A stretch of 64,000 nt of DNA. Origin: Nymphaea colorata. Its lineage: Eukaryota > Streptophyta > Magnoliopsida > Nymphaeales > Nymphaeaceae. How positions within the stretch are numbered: the first letter of the stretch is position 1; the number at the start of each line of letters is the position of its first letter. Shown here in pieces: positions 22,581 through 33,710 of this stretch. A program made the position numbers and the translations under genes. The notes beneath the pieces are model-generated. The model was not told the origin of the DNA. It saw only the letters and a program-made list of their open reading frames with translations, and ran no database searches. Where the stretch lies: positions 8,379,503-8,443,502 of the forward strand of contig NC_045143.1 in the NCBI RefSeq assembly GCF_008831285.2. The letters are read 5' to 3'.

Positions 22581-25053
22581 TAGGGAAGTCAATGGATAGG
22601 ATTCAGATCCGATATCCATCCAAAATGCCTTTAAAAAATCGGATATGGTAAGCAATTTAACATCCGAATAAGAAAATCGGATCGGATTCAGATTTAAGAA
22701 ATAACATCTGATCGAATTCGGATTCGGTTTTAAGTAAATATCTGATCGGATATTTAACCATCTTATCTAATCAGATACGGATTCAGATTCAGTTTTAAGT
22801 AAATATCCGATCGAAAACTTAACCATCTTAACAAGTATATCTCAATCCTGAGTTGATACCCAAATCTGAATTACACCTTGATATCCGAATCTGAACCGTG
22901 AGTTGATGTCCGAATCCGAAATCTAAATTACAATTTGAAATCCGAAATCCAAATTACAGCTTGATATCCGAATCTGAACCATGAGTTGGTGTCCCCATGT
23001 TTTGAAGTTGAGAATATGAATGGTTGTGCAAAAGATCTAACCAAACACACCAACTTAAAGTTATGTCATAAAAGAAATATAAATTGTATATGAAGGTATA
23101 ATCTGATTAAGATGTAATGGCTTTAAGAAGTTGCATATAATAATAGTCAAATAGTTACCATGAACATCATTTAACATAAAGTATTTAAAAATATATCATA
23201 TAAAACTAATTAATTAATAATTCATATCGTGTTTAATTAAACATTGTTGTGTAAACAAGCAAACTATTATAGTTGAAGCATCAATTATACAGTTAAGACA
23301 TCAACTAAACAAGATATCTTAAATAACATATTTATTTAATTAACTCAATTAAATTAGAAAAAACCAATAATGTCTTTCTAGAAATAATAAGGGTCACTTG
23401 ATTTAATAATTCTAAATAAGTGATTAACATTAAACAATAGTTTACTCCATCAAAATATGTTATTATTTAAAAATAGACAAATCAATGTTCAATATGCACA
23501 ATTAATATGAAGAAATTATAAAATGTGATATGAATAACTTATAAAAAAAAACATAAAAATCATATGAAGAACTTGTGGAAAAGTATGAAAATCATATAAA
23601 AATATGTTTTATAATAAATAAAAATCTTAAACGCAATATGATATTCATTTTAAGTTGAAAGCATCTTCATTTGTATAATCATATAATTCATTCAAAAGTC
23701 TTAGGTATTTGAATTATAACACATAATTGACAAACTTGAAAGCTAAAACCTTTAAATTGTAGGAAAACAACAAATTGTTCGATATGTGACATTTATCAAC
23801 ATTGACATGCTTATATTATCACTTTTCCTCAATTATCAACTTTGACAAAATCAACTCCACATCCCAACTTGTGAGACAAAACTCAAAATGACATTTATAA
23901 TGAGTACAACACCTCATAAAAAAATGTTTTCAAAAAATTGGATATGTGAAAAAATAGTTTTAATTAGTTTGAATAATTAGTTCTTAGATAACACACTTAA
24001 ACTCTTTTCTTTAAAATTTTAAGTGAAGTCAAAATATAATTTTTTATTTTTTTTATTTTTATATATGATAAACTTACGAGTTATTTTGTTGCAAGAGACA
24101 AACTGTAGTTTTAAAATTTTAAGTGAAACAACAAAAAAAAAGTTTATTTATTTTTATATACGATAAACTTACGAGTTGTTTTGTTGCAAGAGTCAAACTA
24201 TAATTTTAAAATTTTAAGTGAAGCCAAGACATAATTTCTTAATTTTTTTATATACGATAAACTTACCAACAACTGTTTCATATTAAATATATTTATTTGT
24301 GATTAATTTTCATATTTTTAAAAATACTCATTTTATTAAAATTTCTAGATACAAGTTTTTTTTAATATATTTTAATTAAATAAACATATTATTTAAGATA
24401 TCCTATTTAGTTGATGTCTTAACTATAATAATTTGCTTGTTTATACAAAAAAATTTAATTAAACACAACACGAATTATTAATTAATTAGTTTTATGTGTT
24501 ATAGTTTTAAATACTTTAAGTTAAATGATGTTCATGGTAACTATTTGACTATTATTATATGCAACTTCATAAAAGCCATTACATATTAATCAAATTATAC
24601 CGAAATATATAATTTATATTACTTTTATATCATAACTTTAAGTTGGTGCGTTTGAATATACCTTTTGCCCAACCAGGTTGCAACTTCAAAATGTGGGGAC
24701 ACCAACTAAAGCTCTCAAGTTCAGATTCGGATATAATTTAAAAGTTGGATTCGGATCGGATTCGGATATAACTTAAAAGTCAGATTCGGATCACATTCAA
24801 TATAACTTTAAAATGGGTTTCGGATCGGATTCAGGTATAACTTAAAATTCAGATTCAGATCAGATTCAAGTATAACTAAAAATCAGATTCGGATCGGATT
24901 CAAGTATAACTAGAAATCAGATTCAGATGTAGATTTTTAAAGTCGGATTCGGATATGGTATAAACTTCTTCTCATCCGAATGCGAATCTGAATATATGAA
25001 TATCCGAAAAATCGGATATGACAAAAGATATATCCGATCCGAATCCGTCCCTA
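22581..25053. mobile_element. Large family A element with long inverted arms (2473 bp)
   Basis: It begins TAGGGAAGTCAATGG and ends GAATCCGTCCCTA, with flanking 8-mers CATGCCGT (22573-22580) and CATGCCAT (25054-25061), a 7-of-8 target duplication of hAT length. The outer zones are packed with GATATCCGAAT and GGATTCGGAT words. Inside are long imperfect inverted arms at about 22984-23342 and 24371-24706, sharing for instance GTTGGTGTCCCC/GGGGACACCAAC and TTAGTTGATGTCTTAACT on opposite strands. The roughly 1-kb loop carries an AT-rich tandem repeat. No transposase frame is present, so it is non-autonomous. Confidence 0.82.
24013..24270. repeat. Three-copy tandem repeat, about 97 bp per unit
   Basis: The word AAAATTTTAAGTGAA recurs at about 24013, 24113 and 24208, each followed by TATATAYGATAAACTTAC and, in the first two, by GAGTT.TTTTGTTGCAAGAG. 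It lies in the loop of the family A element. Confidence 0.8.
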
Positions 25054-25460
25054 CATGCCATCCCCCCTTGGCTCTGCCCCTGACTACAGTGTCGTGCATT
25101 CACTGTTTATAGTCTAGAAAAATAGTTTTCAAGGGATCAAATTAACAATCAGACTTTGAACAACCTATTAGTCCAACCAAATACGAAAAGCCTAACTATT
25201 TCAAAAGCCTAACTATTTCAATACTCAATATGAGAAGAGAATTCAAACTTGAGTATTTCTACCATATGTCACAACAAAACAGAAACTACTTGCTTTGATT
25301 GTTCTGCTATGAATGCACATTCGGGTGCAAATCCGTTGGGAAATGAGCCCCCTTCCCTTTTATTGCCAAAAAATAAAATAAAAATTACAAGACACCAACC
25401 AACCTACCCTCCATGAACGTGTATTAAAATTTAGGAAAACGAAAACAACATTCAAGAGAT

Positions 25461-25488
<28 letters not shown>
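25461..25488. repeat. (TA)n microsatellite
   Basis: Alternating TA, 28 bp. Confidence 0.9.
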
Positions 25489-25491
<3 letters not shown>

Positions 25492-25732
25492 AATTTTTTG
25501 ATAACAGAATGGTACTCTATTGTGTTATATTCCAAAAATTGAAACGGATTTAAGTACATGAAACACCAATCCATTGTCTAATGACCATTAAGAGAATACA
25601 TCCTAATCATACTCGATCAAATTGCATCCAAATCATGTTTATTAGCTCGTGTCTAATTGAAAAGACAAAAAAAATTGTGTAAAATCCAGTTAGCTAGTGA
25701 TGTACAAGTGAGGAATGGGCAATACATTAGAG

Positions 25733-26145
25733 GGGCATTTGACGGCTTTCAATTTTGATTTTAGAATTAAAATTCAAGAAAAAACTTCAGCTCAAAATCA
25801 AAATTGAATAAAAATTTCAGCTTTAGTTTGTTTTTGATGGTTTGGAATTTTGATTTTAGAATTGAAAAATAATGTTTTCGATAAAATACGAATTAAAATT
25901 CTAGAATTGATGAATTAAAACCGTAGACATGTGTCCTAAAGAGAAACAAAAAAAAATTTAAAATTCTGGAATCATAATTCCATCCTTTCAGGTAGAATCA
26001 TATTTTCAAAATTTTGATTCGATAATGAGGCTATAATTCTGAAATTAAAATCTTTGTTTGATACCGCGTTCTCATTTCATAACAAAATAATGATTTTTAA
26101 CTCTAAAATTCTCTAACTCCGCTCCAATCAAACACCCTTAAAGGA
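25733..26145. mobile_element. Tourist-like MITE (family D)
   Basis: Ends AGGGGCATTTGACGG and CCAATCAAACACCCT form imperfect inverted repeats, and the interior shows inverted copies of AATTTTGATTTTAGAATT-like words. Flanking trinucleotides TAG/TAA fit a degraded 3-bp PIF/Harbinger duplication. Boundaries are accurate to a few bases. Confidence 0.55.
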
Positions 26146-26217
26146 GATCGACCACTAATTAACGGACCTGTTTCTTGATGGGTGATTCGGACGACTCCCA
26201 TTCTTCATTGCCTACAA

Positions 26218-26243
26218 CTATATATATATATATATATATATAT
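26218..26243. repeat. (TA)n microsatellite
   Basis: Alternating TA adjoining a family C repeat. Confidence 0.9.
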
Positions 26244-26480
26244 TCGGCTCAAGCTTGACTCGCTTAACCCACTCCCAGCTTGAGCTCAACTTCTTTTATG
26301 CTTGTCCTTTAATATATATTTTATGCACAAAATTTTTTAAAGTTAAAATTTTTATTTAAGTGATTTTATGTTTTTGAAATTATAAAAATAAATATTAGTT
26401 TTAAACAAGTCTAATCGAGGAGTGGAGTTCATTCAAATCGAGCCTGAACGCTCGGGCTTGTTGAACATTCTTAAATGGCC
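26244..26480. mobile_element. Family C repeat, copy 3 (degenerate)
   Basis: CGGCTCAAGCTTGACTCGC at the left and TCAAATCGAGCCTGAACGC with GGGCTTGTTGAAC at the right resemble the other CGAGTC-rich copies. The centre is AT-rich. Confidence 0.4.
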
Positions 26481-28119
26481 AAAATATCAAGCAATCTCCA
26501 TTGTCTTCAACCCCACCCCCATTGACCATGCTTTAGCTTTCAAGGGGCCCATGTCGATGAGGCGCGTGCACCAAAAAATTTGTGGTGGGAGACGTCATGC
26601 CCATGTGCAGCACTCAGCGTCGGTTTCAAAATGCCGTTTCTAACTTGGGTGGATTCCCGAATCCTCGCCATGAAAGACACCTGCAACCCACCGTCCATCT
26701 CTGGTAATCGACTGCAGCCATTGCTGGTTCTGGATATCTTTTTGTAATTAACTTGCTTTGAAACTTAGTTTGACATGGTCATATCGTTTCAGTAAGCCAT
26801 TGGATGGATTTTAGAGTTGTTTGGAGGTCAATTCAAAGCAAAGCATTTGAGGTTTGAATCGCGTTGTCGTTGTCACATTTTAATGAGTTATTTTTTGAGA
26901 TACAAATGGCAGCAAACGTGACATCCAAGTTACTATATTTTCACGGGAACTTTGAACCGGTCCACAATTGTAAAGGCATAAGGATATAACTTTAGAAGTG
27001 TCATGCCTGAGGCCATTTCCCTTAACCAAACATTAAAAAAAAGCTTTCCAGAGGTTTGTGTATTTGCAAATCTTGATATTGGAGCACAAACGCCCAAATG
27101 TGGGTTCATTCGATGTACTCAAGGAAGAATTAATGATATTAAAATGAATGTGCTTGTAAGAGGATCAAAACTAGTGAAGTCAACTTCATCAATTTTCTTA
27201 GATTTTAATATTTTGATTTCCAAGAGTAGTCCCCTCCTTAAAAAAAGGTGTTAATTCCTTCATCACTCTTCCCTAGGAAAACAGAAAAAAAAAAGGTCAA
27301 AACATTTATACATTTAGATCCTATGCGTGCGGATTCGGATGAACCAAGTTTAACCCACCGTTTTAAGAAGGCCGAAGCTTTCACCCAACCCATCATCTCA
27401 TAGAATATAGCGTTTCGAAACGGTAACGGGTTCACGGTCCGGTATTGTGTATGCACTCTCTCATCATAACAGCTTAAGTGTTTACTAATATGAGGTGTTT
27501 CTAAAAGAAAAGTTGACAAGGAGAGAATGTAAAACAGTGGTATTCTAAAACACATGCCCACAGAGATCAACTATTAGAAAATTATCAACTGTGACAATAG
27601 AGTTTTTAGAAGCACCAATTCAGATTGCTAATTCATTCAGCAATCTAATTTGGGTGGAACACACACTCACATGTGAATTTGATGCATCCTTCTTCATATC
27701 TTCCTGTTAAGAACATAGCGCATCTCAAAATGACAAAAGAAGTTACATGAAAGAAAATTTTGCATGTCAGGAATGTTCAAATGAAATTTTCCTTTATGCA
27801 TAACCCCCAGTAAAGAAGAGAGAAGGAAAGAGAAGATGATGATGATGAGGAGGGCATAATGATCATATTGGATATCCTTTTTCATGTGTGCACATAAACA
27901 ACTATTCATATAAGAAACTTAAACTACCGGAAAAATGTAAGATTTTTCCTTATGTAAAACTTTAAAGATCCTAATTTGTCTATCTGTTTCCCAGCAAGCA
28001 GTCGCTTCGAACAGAAGCACATTATCCCAAAATACAGAGAGAGAGAGAGAGAGAGATGACCAACGAACAGCAAGGCGGAGGAGAGCGACCGCCGGCAGCC
28101 GGCCACCATTACCAGGTCC
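26481..28119. other. Intergenic DNA downstream of LFS-like gene 2
   Basis: No gene is supported. Open frames at 26422-26643, 27003-27254 and 27238-27570 match no family I know. A short (GA)n lies at about 28037-28055, close to the 3' end of the neighbouring minus-strand gene. Confidence 0.4.
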
Positions 28120-28644
28120 CTACTCCTGAGCACCGCCTGGAGTGTGGAGAAGGAACTTCTCCATCCTCTTGGCCATCTCTTCCAAAGTATGCCCCAGGTA
28201 AGCCGCCACTCCCTCCTCGCTCCCTCCTTCCACCGGCTCCATCCTGAACAACCACTCGATCCGGCACCCTCCTCCATCCTCCGTCATGCCGCCGCCCTCG
28301 ATGACCTCCATCTCCGCCTCATATTGACCCCACCCGATGTTGTTCTCCGTGATCTCGTAGCTCAGCTTCCGGCCCGCGCGGTCGATGCTCACCAACCTCT
28401 CCCTCGCCCACGCGACGCCCTCCCCCTCCGCAGATTCGATGCCCTTCCCGGCGGTGTAGCGAACGCAGCCGGGCTCTCCGGCGACTCCACCTTCCAGCCG
28501 ACAGGTGTGAACGCTGGGAAACCAGCGGTCGAGGGAGCAGAAATCGGCGACGAGGGGCCATACTTGGTCCGCCGTGGCCCCACCAATGGTGGCGCTCAAT
28601 TTGCCCTCCCACCTGACCAACTGCTGCTGCTCTTCCTCTCCCAT
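28120..28644 (-). CDS. Lachrymatory factor synthase-like protein 2 (174 aa)
   Basis: Intronless paralogue of the gene at 17372, on the opposite strand. Motifs are in the same order: WEGKLSATIGGATADQVW (12-29), ADFC, DRWFPSV, CRLEGGVAGEPGCVRY, WARERLVSIDRAGRKLSYE, ENNIGW and IEWLFRMEPVEGG, ending with a helix EEMAKRMEKFL. Arg62 and Glu82 occupy the positions discussed for copy 1. The frame continues upstream through acidic codons to a TTG, but ATG 28644 (MGEEEQQQ) aligns with both paralogues and is preferred. Roughly 220 bp upstream lies a 94-bp AT tract. The product is probably a small soluble ligand-binding or isomerase-type protein; its substrate cannot be deduced. Confidence 0.9.
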   Translation of the reverse strand: MGEEEQQQLVRWEGKLSATIGGATADQVWPLVADFCSLDRWFPSVHTCRLEGGVAGEPGCVRYTAGKGIESAEGEGVAWARERLVSIDRAGRKLSYEITENNIGWGQYEAEMEVIEGGGMTEDGGGCRIEWLFRMEPVEGGSEEGVAAYLGHTLEEMAKRMEKFLLHTPGGAQE

Positions 28645-28862
28645 GATTTCCTCCTCTTCCTCTTCTCCTTTTCCCGTCTTCTCTTTCAATTTCTAAGAGA
28701 ATGATGAGAAACAAATGGTAGGGGGACAAAGGGGAGCGAAGATGGAGTAAGACCTGGAAGGTCAGGTCGAATCAGGTGCTGGTGACGACATGTCCATGCG
28801 CATTTGTCTAATATATAATATCCATATTAGCACACAAACCAAGGTAGTTTCGGACTTACCTA

Positions 28863-28864
<2 letters not shown>

Positions 28865-28958
<94 letters not shown>
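28865..28958. repeat. (AT)n microsatellite, 94 bp
   Basis: The longest uninterrupted AT tract in the window, upstream of LFS-like gene 2. Likely length-polymorphic. Confidence 0.95.
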
Positions 28959-28961
<3 letters not shown>

Positions 28962-29665
28962 TTCCACTTTTCATAACACATCATGCAATTTTGATTATGC
29001 TAATGCATCAGCCATGTTTAGAAAATGTAGCCAGTCTATGGAAACGTCTTTTATGTCCTGTCACCAGAACCATGTTTCAGAAACTAGCTAGTTTTCACAA
29101 GTGAGTGTTTTTTGAACGTGTCCTCCAAAAGACAACCCTGGTTTGGTGTAAAATTAGATGTGCCTATATCTTAGACCACTTAAATTCTTGTTTAAAACCA
29201 TTTAAAACAAAATATACAGCTTTATAACATGTTTGTGGTTACTAATTTTGTATAAAGCATGTTTTGATTTAAGTTAATCCTAAAAGGTTCTTGATTTAAT
29301 GCATATTTTTTTTTATCAAACCATTCTGAATTTTTTTTTTCATAAGGTTACCTGGGAACGCTGCATTGAAAAAAAGGGGGGGCAAACTTTCTTCAAGGTT
29401 TTGTCTTTTATCTCTCACCTAACAAAGAGCTAGTTTGGATACTTTGGCATTGCCAAGTTTGAAAAGTAAGGGGGAAAAAGAGTCACAATAGGTGGGCACG
29501 TTTATTACGGGACATTAGTCAATGTATACTTAATTTCCACTTTTATCTGACTACTTCTCCATCTATATTTTACATACTCTATTTTTAAAAAATAATAAAT
29601 ATATGTGGATTAATGTATAAATTTATAAAATTAAGAAAAGGAAGATCAAATCTAGAAAACTGTTA
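28959..29665. other. AT-rich intergenic DNA
   Basis: No gene, RNA or element end recognised. Confidence 0.35.
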
Positions 29666-29900
29666 GGGTGTGTTTGATTCCCCCGCGGACCTCGGATCCG
29701 AGGGAAACTCAAATCTGTGACAGATGAAATCTACAATTGCAAATCCACAGTTGTATCAAACTGTGGATTTCATCATCTACACTTAACATAGATTTTCAAT
29801 CCACACTTTGGTATGAAAAAGTGTGGATTTGAAATTAGAGGGGAGAAGGGGTGAGTCGGACTTGAAAATTTCAGATCTCAGATCCATGGTGATCTCAGAT
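29666..29900. mobile_element. Tourist-like element, left portion
   Basis: After TTA (29663-29665) the sequence GGGTGTGTTTGATTCCC resembles the ends of the element at 60230-60403, and the interior repeats GGATTT and GATCTCAGATC words also seen there. No matching right end was found, so the boundary is arbitrary. Confidence 0.45.
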
Positions 29901-30755
29901 CACTGGAGATCTCAGATCCGTAGTAATGAAAGAAAATCTAAGGAAGTGGACGGATTCCTCTTCCAGCTCAAGAGAAACGTTATCGAACTCATGCTTCATT
30001 CCTCTGCTATTTAATGCAAGTCTTATTAGCTTTCATGAAACATGCAAAAATCTCCTCCATTTATAGCTTCTTGCATCGACCTCATGCAAAAGATTTACTG
30101 CTACAACCCTTCGATCACACTTTTATTGTTGAAATCTCGGCTAAAACCAGTAGAATCTATAAGAAAACGAGCGGAAAACTCAGATGATTTTCACCAAATC
30201 TTCTCGGATGTGATAGAAAAATATCAGCATCTTCAATTCCATTGATATTTATAGGGATTGGGGCTGTCATATTTAAGTTTCCATTTTATTCTAGGTAAGC
30301 TGTTAGGTAGGGCCTGGGGATGTTGATCTGATCTTCACCTTTTTTTTGAAATTGAAATTATTAAATTAAATTCTTTAATTAACAGATTTTTAATATTAAT
30401 TAACTTTTATTATTATTTTTATTTTTAACAATTTGTATCTAAAGAGTTGGACGATAATATGAAAGAAGAAAAGCGTGCGCGTGTCTGCTTCTTTCCGAAC
30501 GCATTAAACCTCCTGTTGAAGCAACCGTGTCAACTTGGCGTCTTTTTCCATCTTTCATCGCTCTTCGCCTTGTCAAAGTCATTTATTTACTCTTGTGAAT
30601 ATTTTTGTTGGCTGAGATCTTTCCAAGAGATTCTAGCAATCAAGGATCGGAAAGAGTCACAAGTGTGACAAGAAAAGTTTCCCAGTGGAACCATTATTAC
30701 GAAAACTTTTGATGAAAAGCTATTTTGTCTAATTTTCCTTTCCGACATATTGTTA
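29901..30755. other. Intergenic DNA
   Basis: Short open frames at 29823-30014, 30042-30245 and 30447-30668 show no recognisable domain. No gene is called. Confidence 0.35.
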
Positions 30756-30899
30756 TGAGGTCGTTTAGCATTAGGAACAACACGGTGACTGTTTCATGAA
30801 TTTACCTCAAAATTAAACTATACTCATAGAGCAGTTGTTGAAGTGTTTCTTGAATTCATGGGACACTCATACCTCATTCCTAATGCCAAACAACCCTTA
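30756..30899. mobile_element. Small foldback MITE, about 140 bp
   Basis: GAGGTCGTTTAGCATTAGGAA near 30757 and TTCCTAATGCCAAACAACCC ending at 30896 are inverted repeats of about 20 bp. Both sides carry TTAT, compatible with a TTA-type target duplication. Confidence 0.65.
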
Positions 30900-31017
30900 T
30901 AAGTGTAGATGGACAAATTCTATGAGAAACTTTTTCCCACGCCTGATTTTGTTAGTGAAATGTTGGGTTTTAAAAAGTTTATGCTGACTGTGAGGAGATA
31001 AAGGTATGCATCTCATC

Positions 31018-31210
31018 GAGGACGGAACCAAAGTGAGCCCGGCATGGGCCCCCCACAAAAAAAAAATGGAATTTAAAAATTTACCTGAAAATCTTAAAAA
31101 ATTTCATTTATCCTACATAAAAATTTCGAAAAGTGATATTTTGGCTCCTGTCAAAAAATTTGAAACTATAATTCGGCCCATTTCATGAAAAATTTCTGAC
31201 GCCACCCTTG
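31018..31210. mobile_element. Family B hAT MITE, 193-bp copy
   Basis: Perfect 8-bp target duplication ATCTCATC at 31010-31017 and 31211-31218. Left end GAGGACGGAACCA and right end TGACGCCACCCTTG are diverged inverted repeats of the CAGTGGCGGAGCCA type. The interior has the family words AAAATTT and GAAACTATAATTCGGC. Confidence 0.82.
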
Positions 31211-31475
31211 ATCTCATCTATATATTTCGGTATATGTCCTCACCTTTGATCTTGACCTACTGGCCCTCATTGGCTCCACTCCTGGGCTTGTACATTAACA
31301 TCTAACTTGGTAAGCCTGTTCTTCACTTTGTTTATTTGAATTGCCATGCACAAGATCCAAAAAAAAAAAGCGAGTAGGATTATCCATATCTGTCAAATTT
31401 GAGCCACCAAAAAGGGTGAACGCGCCTGGATACTATGAGATTTGGAGGCAAAGTCATGTAGGTTCTTTTTCACTA

Positions 31476-31757
31476 AGGGGCATTTGATAGTCTCAGGTCT
31501 CAAATTCAAGTTCATCTCATGTCATTGGGAATCTCAAATCCACACATATGTAGGGGGTATTTGATAACATTGGCAAAAAATCCAAAGTAAAATCTATAGT
31601 TAGTCAAACTAAGGATCCTAAGTCGGACTTAAAGACTCACCTTTAAGATTCTTTATTTTTTTTTTATGCATTGACAAAATGTCCAATTTAAGATCAGATC
31701 TTAAATACATGGTTTTCAAATCTCGAGGATCTCAAATCCAAGGCTGTCAAATGCCCC
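31476..31757. mobile_element. Tourist-like MITE (family D)
   Basis: AGGGGCATTTGATAGTC at the left and GGCTGTCAAATGCCCCC at the right form a terminal inverted repeat. A second element-like left end, TAGGGGGTATTTGATAAC, lies inside near 31551, suggesting a nested or duplicated copy. Confidence 0.6.
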
Positions 31758-32176
31758 CAGAGGTCACAACCCTCCTATCCAATTTCAAAATTTGAGGTTT
31801 TGGCCACAAACCAAAGATCTCAAGCAATTGGCCTCATGTAGAATTTCTAAAGAACTCAAAAACCAAGTTGTATGTGTCATGGCACACAATTAGAGTATTT
31901 CCTGCTTTAGCAAACAATGTCGGCTAGTCTTGAGAGTAAAAGTCACTGAAACAAGCTCTTGTTCAATGTAATAAGTTGTCCCCTTCATATTTAATGCCTG
32001 CAACTGTGAAAGTAGTAATTCTAGATGCTCAGGATCTTTTTGATGATGATTGGTGAATGAATGAGTAGTTGGCATCCCCCAGATGCAAATCTTATAATAG
32101 GAGCATGTCCAGATGAAAATCTTTTTAATGAGAGATTGTCTCTTCTATGTGATTTTGTTCTCGCAGCCAGTGCAAA

Positions 32177-32345
32177 CTGGGGGCGGAGCCAAAGGTTAGG
32201 GGTCAAATTATAATTTCAAAATTTTAACAGGAGTTGAAATATAATTTTTCAATTTTTTTTTATATAAGATAAATGATTTTTTTTAAAATTTACATGTAAA
32301 TTAAAAAATATATATATATATTTTACAAGAAAATGTTTTGACTAG
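32177..32345. mobile_element. Family B MITE left end
   Basis: GGGGGCGGAGCCAAAGG followed by the family's AT-rich interior, including ATAATTTCAAAATTTTAAC. No right end was identified. Confidence 0.45.
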
Positions 32346-32399
32346 AGGGTAGTCTCCTTCAATCGCCTATTTCATCCCCTCTTCTTCCTATCTATTCCT

Positions 32400-33710
32400 T
32401 TTAGTGACATTTGGATGACACTCTGAAAAAGCAACATTTTGTGAAATTTAGTTTTTTAAGCAGTTTTGGAAACTTGGTTTATGTGTTTGACTGAGAAACT
32501 CAAAAACCTCGGGGGAGGGCGGGGCAGGTTTATCGGGCCCTGTTGAAAAAAACGTGTCTTGTTTAAAACTGAGGGGGCATTTGGATGCCACTTCAAAACT
32601 TGGCAAGTTTTGCCTTCAAAACCATTTTAACTTGGATTTGAAGGCAAGTTTTGCCTCTAAAATCACTTTAACTTGGATTTTATGTGTTTGACTGAAGAAA
32701 GCAAAAATCTTGGGGAGGGCTGGGCAGGTTTATTGGGTCTTGTCGAAAAAAAAGTGTCTTGTTTAAAATTGAGGGGGGGTTTGAATGCCACTTCAAAATT
32801 TGGATTTGAAGGCAAGTTTTGCCCCTAAAACCACTTTAACTTAGATTTGAAGGCAAGTTTTGCCTCTAAAATCACTTTAACTTGGATTTTATGTGTTTGA
32901 CTGAAGAAAGCAAAAATCTTGGGGGAGGGCTGGGCAGGTTTATCGGGTCTTGTCGAAAAAAAAGTGTCTTGTTTAAAATTGAGGGGGGTTTTGAATGCCA
33001 CTTCAAAACTTGGATTTGAAGGCAAGTTTTGCCTCTAAAACCACTTTAACTTAGATTTGAAGGCAAGTTTTGCCTCTAAAATCACTTTAACTTTGATTTT
33101 ATGTGTTTGACTGAAGAAAGCAAAAAACTTGGGGGAGGGTTGGGCAGGTTTATCGGGCCCTGTCGAAAAAAAAGTGTCTTGTTTAAGACCGAGGGGGCGT
33201 TTGAATGCCACTTCAAAACTTGGATTTGAAGGATAGTTTTGCCTCTAAAACCACTTTAACTTGGATTTGAAGGCAAGTTTTGCCTCCAAAATCACTTTAA
33301 CTTGGATTTATGTGTTTGACCGAAGAACACAAAAATCTAAGGGGAGGGCGGGGCAGGTTTATGGCGCCCTATCGAAAAAAACGTGTCTTATTTAAAACTG
33401 AGGGGAAGTTTGGATGCCACTTCAAAACTTGGATTTGAAGGCAATTTTGCCTCTAAAACCACTTGAACTTAGATTTGAGGGCAAGTTTTGCCTCAAAAAC
33501 CACTTTTTGAAAGTATTCGAATGACAAGAAAATGATGTTTCGTTAAAAAAAACCTGAAACCCACTTAGGTTTCTCACCAAAAACCTGGTTTTTACTTCGT
33601 CATCCAAACATGCAAACTAGGTTTCAAAAACTCATTAAAAACCAAGTTTTCACAAAATCTGGTTTTGTGAAAACCAAGTTTTAGAGGGTGGCATCCAAAG
33701 GCCCCCTGAG
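32400..33710. repeat. Tandem array, about 210-bp unit
   Basis: The landmark GAGGGG...TTTGRATGCCACTTC begins at 32571, 32771, 32981, 33191 and 33400, so spacing is 200-210 bp. Each unit also holds GGCAAGTTTTGCC, TATGTGTTTGACTGAAGAA and GGGCAGGTTTAT. GGCAAGTTTTGCC is itself a palindrome. The array ends near 33700 with the inverted version GGTGGCATCCAAAGGCCCCC, so it may have arisen by expansion inside an inverted-repeat element. Any open frames across it are repeat artefacts. Confidence 0.88.

Larger units (their letters stand above)
22414..25082. mobile_element. Family B hAT-like element hosting a nested element
   Basis: Left end CAGGGGCAAAGCCA (22414-22427), right end TGGCTCTGCCCCTG (25069-25082); these inverted repeats match at 12 of 14. 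Flanking 8-mers AGAACAGC and ACTACAGT match at five of eight. Without the nested family A insertion (22581-25053 plus one duplication copy) it is under 200 bp, similar to the other family B MITEs. Confidence 0.75.

Noticed and set aside
28645-28689. Upstream extension of LFS-like gene 2
   Set aside because: The upstream start is TTG; the ATG at 28644 aligns with the other copies.
32400-33710. CRISPR-like regular spacing
   Set aside because: Units are about 210 bp and fully repeated without unique spacers. This is a plant nuclear tandem repeat.
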